Assembly (NCBI GenBank): GCA_964522605.1
Contig: CAZFWV010000149.1
Span: 1 to 15,337 of the forward strand
Direction: 5' to 3'
From: CAVZLD01 sp964522605
GTDB taxonomy: Bacteria > Planctomycetota > Planctomycetia > Pirellulales > Pirellulaceae
DNA length: 15,337 bases
The translations under genes were made by a program, and so were the position numbers. Below are positions 6,773 to 14,027 of this stretch, one piece after another; within the stretch, counting starts at the first letter, position 1, and the number at the start of each line of letters is the position of its first letter. The notes beneath the pieces were generated by a model. The model had not been told where the DNA came from. It did not search any database and saw only the letters and a list, made by a program, of their open reading frames with translations.

Positions 6773-7252
6773 TCAGCCCTGCTCCATCGATTTCGCATCC
6801 GGATCCGCCTTCCAGATTCGATACCGTACCTCGACGCCTTCGGGCACATAAACGACGACGGGCAATTTGCTGTTGTAGCGGATCAGGTACGGCTCGCCTC
6901 TCAGTTGGATGAAGCGCGGCACTTTCGGCGCGTCGGGATCGACGGCAATCAGTGTGCCCGCCATCGGGCCGAGTTGAGGCACAACATAGCGAGTGAAGCC
7001 CCAACCCTCGATATTGACCGCTTCAATCTGTCCACCAAAGAAATAACGGTTCGCTTCGTCCAGCTCGACGGTCTTGCCCACGATGAGTTCGACTTTGCAT
7101 GCGTCTTCATCGTCTTGTTCCGGCAGTTGCAAGACGTAGCGTACCATTCCCTCGTCCGCCGGCGGAAATGCCTTCATGTTGTCGGCTGCCCTTCCCATCG
7201 AAACAACACCAAGCAATAAGATGGTCGATCCCCAAGCAAATCGCTGCGACAT
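6773..7252 (-). CDS. eco: Ecotin-family serine protease inhibitor
   Basis: This 159-aa protein has a signal peptide (residues 1-23, cleavage after GRAA) and a mature part that lines up along its length with E. coli ecotin, recalled from memory. Shared landmarks are KVELIVGKTVELD, IEGWGF, the nearly identical RYNSKLPVVVY, and EVRYRIWKA near the C-terminus. Ecotin is a periplasmic homodimer that inhibits trypsin-fold serine proteases by substrate-like binding. By alignment the reactive-site P1 residue is Leu101 and P1' is Ile102 (GTLIAV, where E. coli has STMMAC). The two cysteines that form the E. coli reactive-loop disulfide are both absent, replaced by Glu66 and Val104. The only mature cysteine is Cys52. 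Start, ribosome binding site and promoter are all strong. A trypsin-fold protease gene lies about 2.2 kb downstream on the same strand. Confidence 0.93.
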   Translation of the reverse strand: MSQRFAWGSTILLLGVVSMGRAADNMKAFPPADEGMVRYVLQLPEQDDEDACKVELIVGKTVELDEANRYFFGGQIEAVNIEGWGFTRYVVPQLGPMAGTLIAVDPDAPKVPRFIQLRGEPYLIRYNSKLPVVVYVPEGVEVRYRIWKADPDAKSMEQG

Positions 7253-7258
7253 GTTTTT

Positions 7259-7264
7259 CCTCCT
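7259..7264 (-). promoter_or_regulatory. Consensus ribosome binding site of the ecotin gene
   Basis: AGGAGG lies 6 nt before the ATG at 7252. It is the best Shine-Dalgarno site in the window, where most genes have weak ones. Confidence 0.8.
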
Positions 7265-7297
7265 GATGCAATCCAGGGCGACGTAAAAACCCAGATC

Positions 7298-7324
7298 ATT
7301 CTAGGGGACGCGTTGGACTGTCAA
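7298..7324 (-). promoter_or_regulatory. Sigma-70-like promoter for ecotin
   Basis: On the minus strand, TTGACA (7324-7319) is followed after 15 nt by TAGAAT (7303-7298). The -35 is a perfect consensus match and the -10 matches 5 of 6, though the spacer is short. Transcription would start near 7290, giving a leader of about 38 nt. Confidence 0.6.
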
Positions 7325-7426
7325 TAGCGGGCTGCGGGGTTTGAGGTCGTTTGTTGTGGTCCCCACCTTCTTTCGCCGTGGTTCGCTCCCCATTCCGGTT
7401 CCTCTCACCGTGGACCTGCCGCTCGG

Positions 7427-7456
7427 CGTCTCTCCGCGTTCCTCCGCGGCTCCCTC
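7427..7456. repeat. Half-copy of the CTCTCCGCG repeat family
   Basis: CGTCTCTCCGCGTTCCTCCG followed by CGGCTCCCTC resembles one arm of the inverted repeat at 496-594. It lies in the 391-bp divergent region between ecotin and the sulfatase. Apart from the ecotin promoter, I see nothing else recognisable there. The sulfatase promoter was not identified. Confidence 0.4.
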
Positions 7457-7643
7457 CCTTGCATTTCCCTGCAAACCCACGCGCAGTCCTCGCCTACGGC
7501 TTCCGGTGTTTGCAGCGACTCGCCGAGCGGAGATAATCGGTTGCTGGGCGACCGGAAGCCGCGACCGGAAGCCGCAACGGAAAGGAAGTCTGACGATGGC
7601 AGATCGACGGATTGGACGAATTGATCGGCAACGGAGAAACAAG

Positions 7644-9071
7644 ATGATCGCAACCACGCGTGTGATTTCGGGCCTGCTGGCTCTCGTTACGTTCTTCATC
7701 ATGAGGGTTGCGCCGACTGAGGCTCGCGAGCAACCGAACATCATCTTCGTCCTGGCGGACGATCTTGGCTGGACCGATACGGGAGTCTATGGGAGTGACT
7801 ATTACGAGACGCCGAATATCGATCGTCTTGCAGCGCAGGGAATGCGGTTCACGTCGTACCATACGTGTGCGAACTGCCAGCCAACTCGAGCCGCGCTGAT
7901 GACCGGCCAGTATGCACCGCGCACGGGTGTCTACACGGTTGGTGGCATTGATCGGTTTCGATGGTGGCAGCGAAACCTTCGGCCGGTCGACAACGTGACG
8001 GTTCTGCCTCTGGATCGGACGACGATTGCGCAATCGCTGAAGAAAGCCGGTTATGCAACGGCCATGTTTGGCAAGTGGCATCTCGGTCAAAAGGATGGCT
8101 ATCACCCGTCGGATCGCGGTTTCGATGAGGCGATTGTCAGCAATGGAAAGCATTTTGACTTTCCGACCGACCCGAAGGTTGAGTACCCCGCAGGCCAATA
8201 CCTCGCCGACTTCCTGACGGATCGGTCGGTCGATTTCATCCGGGCTCATCGAGACGAGCCCTTCTTCTTGTACCTGCCGCACTTCGGCGTGCACTCTCCT
8301 TACCAGGCAAAACCCGACTTGATCGCGCGATTCGAGTCTAAGCCGGCAGTCGGCGGTCATCACGATCCAACGTATGCAGCGATGATTGCCAGCGTGGACG
8401 AAAGTGTCGGTCGCCTGATCCAGCTGCTTGATGAGCTCAATTTGGCAGAGCAGACGGTACTGATCTTTTCCAGTGACAACGGGGGCGTTGGTGGGTATGT
8501 GCGAGAAGGGATCAAGGAACGTGGCGACGTGACCGATAACGCCCCGCTACGGTGCGGAAAAGGCAGTTTCTATGAAGGAGGCACGCGAGTTCCCTTCATC
8601 ATCCGTTGGCCTGGCGTTACGCAGCCAGGATCGATCTGCGAGGTTCCGACGATCCACGTCGACATCTTTCCGACTTTTCTGGAAATCGCCGGTGCTGCGC
8701 CGCCGGCAGGCCAGGTGCTCGACGGCGAAAGCCTGGTCCAACTGTTCCGTGATGCCAACGCGCAGCTGGAGCGTGAGGCAATCTATCAGCATTTCCCCGG
8801 CTACCTTGGCGCGGGAGCCAATCGCTGGCGGACGACGCCTGTCGGTTTGATCCAAAGCGGCGAATGGAAATTGATGGAGTTTTTCGAGGACGGACGCCTG
8901 GAACTGTACAACCTGCACGAGGACCTTGGTGAAACCAACGACCGAGCGGCGGACATGCCCGAAGTGACGCAGGAGCTCCACGCCCAGCTGAAGGCCTGGC
9001 AAGAAGCGATCCGTGCGCCGATGCCCACGGCACACACTCCCGGCGAGCGTCCGACGTCGAGTGCGCCGTGA
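7644..9071 (+). CDS. Secreted formylglycine-dependent sulfatase
   Basis: This 475-aa protein belongs to the alkaline-phosphatase-like sulfatase family. Residues 39-40 in LADDLGW are the first metal-binding aspartates. The core signature C-x-P-x-R-x4-T-G is present as CQPTRAALMTG, with Cys78 the residue converted to formylglycine in Cys-type sulfatases. FGKWHLG and, later, SSDNGG complete the metal and substrate site. Family length is typical. I chose ATG 7644 because it starts directly at a signal peptide (MIATTRVISGLLALVTFF, cleavage near APTEA) and has GGAG 7 nt upstream. ATG 7596 (AAGGAAG upstream) is a possible alternative that adds 16 charged residues. Family knowledge suggests desulfation of sulfated polysaccharides outside the cytoplasm, but the exact substrate cannot be read. 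No maturase gene is in the window. Confidence 0.95.
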   Translation: MIATTRVISGLLALVTFFIMRVAPTEAREQPNIIFVLADDLGWTDTGVYGSDYYETPNIDRLAAQGMRFTSYHTCANCQPTRAALMTGQYAPRTGVYTVGGIDRFRWWQRNLRPVDNVTVLPLDRTTIAQSLKKAGYATAMFGKWHLGQKDGYHPSDRGFDEAIVSNGKHFDFPTDPKVEYPAGQYLADFLTDRSVDFIRAHRDEPFFLYLPHFGVHSPYQAKPDLIARFESKPAVGGHHDPTYAAMIASVDESVGRLIQLLDELNLAEQTVLIFSSDNGGVGGYVREGIKERGDVTDNAPLRCGKGSFYEGGTRVPFIIRWPGVTQPGSICEVPTIHVDIFPTFLEIAGAAPPAGQVLDGESLVQLFRDANAQLEREAIYQHFPGYLGAGANRWRTTPVGLIQSGEWKLMEFFEDGRLELYNLHEDLGETNDRAADMPEVTQELHAQLKAWQEAIRAPMPTAHTPGERPTSSAP

Positions 9072-9126
9072 GTGTGGACGCTCTGGAGTGGCGATGATTC
9101 GCGTCATTCATTCCAGGAATCGGCCC

Positions 9127-9191
9127 GTAGCCGAATTCGTGAGAATTCGGATCCTACCGCAGTGCCTCCGAAGTCTCACGACTTCGGCTAC
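9127..9191. repeat. Paired REP-like hairpins (BIME-like), copy 1
   Basis: Arm 1 (9127-9150) starts GTAG and then forms an 8-bp hairpin CCGAATTC-GTGA-GAATTCGG. Arm 2 (9168-9191) is the same unit in reverse, but its stem is CCGAAGTC/GACTTCGG. Compared with arm 1 the stem changes are compensatory, so pairing is kept. It lies between the sulfatase and aminotransferase genes. Confidence 0.8.
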
Positions 9192-9360
9192 ACCCGGTGG
9201 AAAATCGCGCCACGGCGGGCCGCGAACTCTGAGCCATGGTGGGGCCCAGGGAAAGAGAGGTTGGGGACCGTTCCCTAGAAGGTGTCGGCCGTCTATCTTA
9301 GATAGCAGTGTTCGCTTCCATGCCTTCTTGCCTTTCGCCCCGGACTTTTGCGGCCGAGCC

Positions 9361-10653
9361 ATGTCTGAATACGAGATTGACCAAGTCGAAGCGCCTTCCC
9401 AGCCGTCGGCGAGCAAGCCGTTTCCGATCCAGTTGGCTTCCCGCGTGTACCGGTTGCCACCCTACATGTTCGGACGGATTAACAACCTGCTCTACGAGAA
9501 GCGGCGTTCCGGAAATGATGTGATTGACCTCGGGATGGGGAATCCGTCCGACCCGCCGGAGGAGCTCGTGATCGAGAAGCTGGCTGTCGCGGCACACGAC
9601 CCCGGCAATCACGGTTACAGCAAGTCCAATGGGATCCTCAACCTCCGGCGAGAGGTTGCTAGCAAATACTTCCGTCGATTCGGTGTACGGCTCGATCCGG
9701 ACACCGAGGTCATGACGTGTCTGGGCTCCAAGGAGGGTTTTTCCCACATGTGCCTGGCACTGATGGGGCCGGGAGACACCGCGATTGTGCCCGCCCCCTA
9801 TTTTCCGGTGCATACCTACGCTGTAGCCCTGGCCTCGGGGAATGTCATTGCCTTGGAAGTGGCCGATAGTGAAAAATTCTTGGCGAATATCGCTTACACC
9901 TGCCAGCATCTTTATCCGCGCCCGAAGCTCCTGATCATCTGCTATCCGCACAATCCCTCGACAGCCACCGTGGAGCCGGAGTTTTTCGTCGAAGTAGTCA
10001 AGCTGGCGAAACGTTACGGGTTTATGGTGATCAGCGACTTTGCCTACGCGGATGTCGGATTCGAAGGCTACAAGCCGCCCAGCTTTCTGGCCGCGCCGGG
10101 CGCGATCGATGTGGGCGTCGAGTTTACGACGATGAGTAAGGGCTACAACATGGCCGGCTGGCGAGTCGGCTTCTGCTGTGGCAATGCCGAGATGATTCGG
10201 GGGCTGGGAACAATTAAAGGCTACTACGACTACGGCATGTTCCAAGCCATCCAGATTGCCGCGATTGTTGCGCTTCGACATACGGAAGCAGCTGTGGAGC
10301 GTCAGTCCGAGGTCTACCGGCGACGGCGTGATGTGCTGGTGGAGGGGCTCCGCCGCATCGGCTGGGAAATCACACCGCCCAAGGCCGGCATGTTCGTCTG
10401 GGCCCCCATCCCCGAAGTCTGGCGACAGCGGATGAACACGATGGACTTCGCGATGATGCTGCTGGATAAAGCTGACGTCGCTGTCAGCCCTGGCAGCGGG
10501 TTTGGAGAGGCTGGGGAGGGGTTTCTGCGACTGGCCCTCGTCGAGAACGAAAATCGACTGCGCCAGGCGGTGCGACAAATCGGCCGCTGCCTCGATCGTG
10601 AGATCAAATCCACCCCGGTGCCAACAAGTCCGCAGACCGTCGTCCAGAGCTGA
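9361..10653 (+). CDS. alaC: Class I/II PLP aminotransferase, AlaC/DapL-like
   Basis: This 430-aa protein is a fold-type I, pyridoxal-phosphate-dependent aminotransferase. It resembles E. coli AlaC (glutamate-pyruvate aminotransferase), recalled from memory, through most of its length. Shared patches include RLPPYMFGRIN, DLGMGNPSDPP, GSKEGFSHMCLAL, SDFAYADVGFEGYKPPS, YNMAGWRVGF, YDYGMFQAIQIAA and VAVSPGSGFGE. The Schiff-base lysine is Lys260 in MSKGYNMAG. LRLALVENE near the end supplies the substrate carboxylate-binding arginine. Related sequences are often annotated LL-diaminopimelate aminotransferase, so lysine or cell-wall precursor synthesis is an alternative role to alanine synthesis. The ATG at 9361 has no clear Shine-Dalgarno site. 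The upstream in-frame extension crosses the REP-like repeat and is not credible. REP-like pairs flank the gene on both sides. Confidence 0.92.
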   Translation: MSEYEIDQVEAPSQPSASKPFPIQLASRVYRLPPYMFGRINNLLYEKRRSGNDVIDLGMGNPSDPPEELVIEKLAVAAHDPGNHGYSKSNGILNLRREVASKYFRRFGVRLDPDTEVMTCLGSKEGFSHMCLALMGPGDTAIVPAPYFPVHTYAVALASGNVIALEVADSEKFLANIAYTCQHLYPRPKLLIICYPHNPSTATVEPEFFVEVVKLAKRYGFMVISDFAYADVGFEGYKPPSFLAAPGAIDVGVEFTTMSKGYNMAGWRVGFCCGNAEMIRGLGTIKGYYDYGMFQAIQIAAIVALRHTEAAVERQSEVYRRRRDVLVEGLRRIGWEITPPKAGMFVWAPIPEVWRQRMNTMDFAMMLLDKADVAVSPGSGFGEAGEGFLRLALVENENRLRQAVRQIGRCLDREIKSTPVPTSPQTVVQS

Positions 10654-10722
10654 GTGGAGTCGCGGCAGATATCCCATGGAAATCCGTAGCGCGAAGTCTT
10701 GGAGTGGGCACTTCGAGAGTAC

Positions 10723-10805
10723 GTAGCCGAATTCGTGAGAATTCGGACGTTTCTCGCCGGGCGGACCCACCAGCGCAGCCCCCGAATTCTCACGAATTCG
10801 GCTAC
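10723..10805. repeat. Paired REP-like hairpins (BIME-like), copy 2
   Basis: Arm 1 (10723-10746) and arm 2 (10782-10805) are perfect inverted copies over 24 nt. Each is GTAG followed by the hairpin CCGAATTC-GTGA-GAATTCGG. Arm 1 is identical to arm 1 of the copy at 9127. Weaker symmetry continues outside: AGTCTTGGAGTG near 10696-10706 mirrors CACTCAAGACT near 10811-10821. A degenerate GTAGC...GAAGTC...ACTTCG unit sits at 10686-10715. Confidence 0.85.
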
Positions 10806-10939
10806 GCGAACACTCAAGACTCGGTCCTTCGAGTATTCGTGGTCGGCCCGAATCAGCAACTGCACATCCTCAAAACGGGCGCTCGAAGGCCCCGGGCCTT
10901 TTCCGAGAGGGTGAGACCTGCTATCAAAACAACGGGGCC

Positions 10940-10977
10940 AAAAAAAATGGGTCCTTGCTCGCCGCAACAAGGACCCA
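10940..10977 (-). terminator. Intrinsic terminator facing the minus strand
   Basis: On the minus strand a 10-bp perfect stem (TGGGTCCTTG / CAAGGACCCA, 10-nt loop) is followed directly by eight T residues. It is the only textbook Rho-independent terminator seen in the window. No minus-strand gene lies to its right before carA, which is on the plus strand. Confidence 0.75.
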
Positions 10978-11100
10978 CAAATTGGCTGCTCGAACGTCGT
11001 CCTAGGGAGTTCGTTCGAAGACCCACAGCCGTACAGAAAGATATCGGGACGCGCTGACCCCTTACTTTAGGTACGGACTGCGAGCCGTCGTCGAGAATTG
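10940..11100 (-). ncRNA. Candidate structured small RNA upstream of carA
   Basis: This region, between carA and the orphan terminator, folds well by hand. Stem TCGAACG/CGTTCGA pairs 10990-10996 with 11012-11018, and its outer extension GGCTG/CAGCC pairs 10984-10988 with 11026-11030. Stem CAGCCGTAC (11026-11034) pairs with GTACGGACTG (11071-11080), with one bulged base. The last two pairings share 11026-11030, so they exclude each other. I do not recognise a known RNA family, and no promoter is evident on the minus strand. The 5' end given is a guess. The same stems could instead belong to a plus-strand carA leader. Confidence 0.3.
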
Positions 11101-11183
11101 TCGCTAGACTAGGGAGTTGCACGATTGCCCGGCCTCGGTGCCCTGCGGTAGTTGTGTGAAACTGCGCCTCGATTGGAAGATTC

Positions 11184-12320
<1,137 letters not shown>

Positions 12321-12431
12321 GGCATAAGGCTGGAGGCTGGAGCCGCGCGACCGAAAGGGGCTGTGTTCAGGAGCGGGAGCCGTCTTGCCATTGCTGTGGA
12401 GTTTTTTCGGGGTCGAGCGAGATTGATCGCG

Positions 12432-12803
12432 ATGACGAAACCGAAGCGACTAAGACGCCGTCGAGAAACTCCCTCGGATGCAGACCGTGAATCCCGGACG
12501 GCGGAAGCGGCCACCGTCGCTTGGATGCTGTCGCTGTTGGCTACCCTGGCGGCGGAAGGCGTTGGTGTAGGCTCTCGAGTCTGGTTCGTCTTGGCTGGGC
12601 CATCGGAGAGGGCTCGTGTGCTCTCGGTGACCTTTCTGCTGATTGCCCTCTTGGCCGGCTTGATCACCCTGGCGTTGACTCCCATCACGCTGAAGGTCCG
12701 TCGTGTCGCCCCGCCCCGGTCGATGGTCACCATTGCCCTGGTCGTCGGTTGTCTGCCGCTACTCACCTTCCTGCTGATCTGGTTGCGCCAAGCCGCCGTC
12801 TGA
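12432..12803 (+). CDS. Small membrane protein, function unknown
   Basis: This 123-aa protein starts at ATG 12432; a GTG at 12363 would add 23 basic residues and is less likely. The N-terminus is very basic (KPKRLRRRRE). It is followed by three predicted membrane segments: about residues 27-54 (AWMLSLLATLA...), 63-86 (VLSVTFLLIALLAGLITLAL) and 98-118 (MVTIALVVGCLPLLTFLLIWL). By the positive-inside tendency, the N-terminus is cytoplasmic. No motif or cysteine pattern points to a function. No strong ribosome binding site is visible. It lies 111 bp after carA and before a repeat-rich spacer. Confidence 0.7.
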   Translation: MTKPKRLRRRRETPSDADRESRTAEAATVAWMLSLLATLAAEGVGVGSRVWFVLAGPSERARVLSVTFLLIALLAGLITLALTPITLKVRRVAPPRSMVTIALVVGCLPLLTFLLIWLRQAAV

Positions 12804-12838
12804 CGATCGGTGGCCGTCGGGGTTCTTGGATTCCGCCC

Positions 12839-12921
12839 CAGTCTGTGCGGGCCATGGGAAGACGGGAAGAGTTGAGCCGCGGATCAGCGCGGGGAAACGC
12901 GGGGACAGGCTATGCGAACGG
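12839..12921. repeat. 83-bp direct repeat, copy 1
   Basis: It matches 13102-13184 at 72 of 83 positions without gaps by hand count. Shared cores are GAGTTGAGCCGCGGATCAGC and CGCGGGGACAGGC. The 500-bp gap 12804-13303 contains no gene I can support, only repeats. Confidence 0.8.
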
Positions 12922-12955
12922 TCTGGCGGAGAGAGGAGACCGGAGCGAGAGAGGG

Positions 12956-13031
12956 ACCACGGATTCGACGGAGGAGACGGATGCGCGCTGATCGATCGGT
13001 GGGTATCCGCCCCATCCGTACAATCCGTGGT
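12956..13031. repeat. ACCACGGATT...AATCCGTGGT nested inverted repeat
   Basis: Outer arms 12956-12965 and 13022-13031 are perfect 10-bp inverted copies. Inner arms ACGGATG (12977-12983) and CATCCGT (13013-13019) are also perfect. It is the best preserved of the three related elements in the window and lies between the two 83-bp direct repeats. Confidence 0.75.
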
Positions 13032-13057
13032 TTCTTCTTTGACTCTCGAGCGAGAAT

Positions 13058-13104
13058 GCAGGGACAGGCAATGCGACCAACGCAGGGACAGGCAATGCGA
13101 CCAA
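13058..13104. repeat. 24-bp tandem repeat, two copies
   Basis: Copies at 13058-13080 and 13082-13104 are identical over 23 nt, beginning GCAGGGACAGGCAATGCG. The core GGGACAGGC(A/T)ATGCG also occurs at 12902 and 13165, inside the 83-bp direct repeats, making four copies in 280 bp. Confidence 0.85.
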
Positions 13105-13184
13105 TCTGGGTGGGCCATGGGGAGATGGGATGAGTTGAGCCGCGGATCAGCGCGGACGAACGCGGGGACAGGCAATGCGGACGG
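13102..13184. repeat. 83-bp direct repeat, copy 2
   Basis: This is the second copy of 12839-12921, offset by 263 bp. Together with the elements between them it forms a repeat mosaic ending about 120 bp before the next gene. Confidence 0.8.
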
Positions 13185-13303
13185 TTGGATGGAACGGAGT
13201 CGGGGCCATTACCCCGCGGATCAACGAAGTGCGGTCTGCGTGTTATGCTGGATCTAGACTGGCAATTCGGCGGCCAGCATTCGAAGAATCGGTTAGCCTC
13301 ACC

Positions 13304-13831
13304 ATGGCGGTCATCTGCGGTCATTGCGGCGAAGAATTGCTCGGAGCCGTCAATCGATGTTGGCGCTGCGGTCACTCGTTTTCTGCCATTCCCGATCAAG
13401 GCGGCCTGCCGCCGGTGCGTCGGCCACCCCAGAAGGAAGATGGCGACGGCCCGGTCGCTGCGACGTTGACGGAGGGCGAAGTGACGCCGACGCCGCGAAG
13501 GTCACCCGACTCGCCGTTCATGAGCCCTTTGAAGAGAACGCTTCGATCCAGCCGGAACGCGATTCATGAGTGCAGTTCGCCTTCGGCCGTGATCCTTGGG
13601 GGATTCGCGCTGCTGACCAGCATCTGGACGCTGTGGTCGTCCGTTCCCGCGATTCTCGGATTCCTGCTCGGGTTGCTCGGCTTGCGAAGTCCCCGTCCCC
13701 TGACCGCCGTTCTGGGGCTGCTGCTCTGTTGCCTCGCACTTTCCGGAGGTTTGATTCGATCGATTGTCCTGTACGATGCGTATCAGCAAGACCGGTTGCA
13801 GCGCGGATTATCTGTCGAAGAATTTCGTTGA
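13304..13831 (+). CDS. Zinc-ribbon membrane protein
   Basis: This 175-aa protein starts at ATG 13304, immediately at a zinc ribbon: Cys5/Cys8 (CGHC) and Cys19/Cys22 (CWRC). An open frame continues upstream but crosses repeat DNA and is unlikely. Residues about 28-90 are proline- and charge-rich and probably disordered. Then come hydrophobic segments near 95-111 and 114-127, which could form one hairpin or two helices, and 133-155. The C-terminus is short and polar (QQDRLQRGLSVEEFR). It resembles the many small zinc-ribbon membrane proteins of planctomycetes, but I cannot assign a function. The next gene starts 196 bp downstream, after a plausible promoter, so it is probably transcribed separately. 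Confidence 0.8.
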   Translation: MAVICGHCGEELLGAVNRCWRCGHSFSAIPDQGGLPPVRRPPQKEDGDGPVAATLTEGEVTPTPRRSPDSPFMSPLKRTLRSSRNAIHECSSPSAVILGGFALLTSIWTLWSSVPAILGFLLGLLGLRSPRPLTAVLGLLLCCLALSGGLIRSIVLYDAYQQDRLQRGLSVEEFR

Positions 13832-13926
13832 ATCGCGAGGCGATCTGCGTGTGAAGCGGGTCCACTGGCGGGAGTTTCTCGTCGTGCGGTCGCACGGCCC
13901 ACCGGGATGCACCTCGCCGGCGAAGC

Positions 13927-13954
13927 TTGCTCTTCCGCGGCGGGCCTTTAGAAT
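13927..13954 (+). promoter_or_regulatory. Possible sigma-70-like promoter for the HEAT-like gene
   Basis: TTGCTC (13927-13932) is followed after 16 nt by TAGAAT (13949-13954), the same -10 hexamer as the ecotin promoter. The start codon is about 74 nt further on. Confidence 0.4.
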
Positions 13955-14027
13955 CATAAGAATGGATGGAGTGTTGTTTCGCCGCAGAACACGCTGAGTC
14001 TGCATCTTCTGGCCCGGAAAACTCGTT

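Noticed and set aside
6456..7004. N-terminal extension of the 145-aa zinc-ribbon frame
   Set aside because: It overlaps the ecotin gene in another frame and low-complexity DNA; the zinc ribbon starts right at ATG 6455.
7341..7643. N-terminal extension of the sulfatase frame
   Set aside because: It crosses repeat DNA and the ecotin promoter and would bury the signal peptide.
7494..8363. 289-codon minus-strand open frame
   Set aside because: It is antisense to the sulfatase, whose catalytic motifs are intact, and has no recognisable domain.
9013..9360. N-terminal extension of the aminotransferase frame
   Set aside because: It overlaps the sulfatase end and crosses the paired REP-like hairpins; the family N-terminus matches a start at 9361.
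9298..10770. 490-codon minus-strand open frame
   Set aside because: It is antisense to the well-supported aminotransferase and runs through the REP-like repeat; long antisense frames are expected in GC-rich DNA.
12521..12991. 156-codon plus-strand open frame
   Set aside because: It overlaps the three-helix membrane protein in another frame and continues into repeats.
13058..13184. CRISPR-like spacing of GGGACAGGCAATGCG copies
   Set aside because: Spacing is irregular, two copies are immediately adjacent, there are no unique spacers of constant length and no cas genes.
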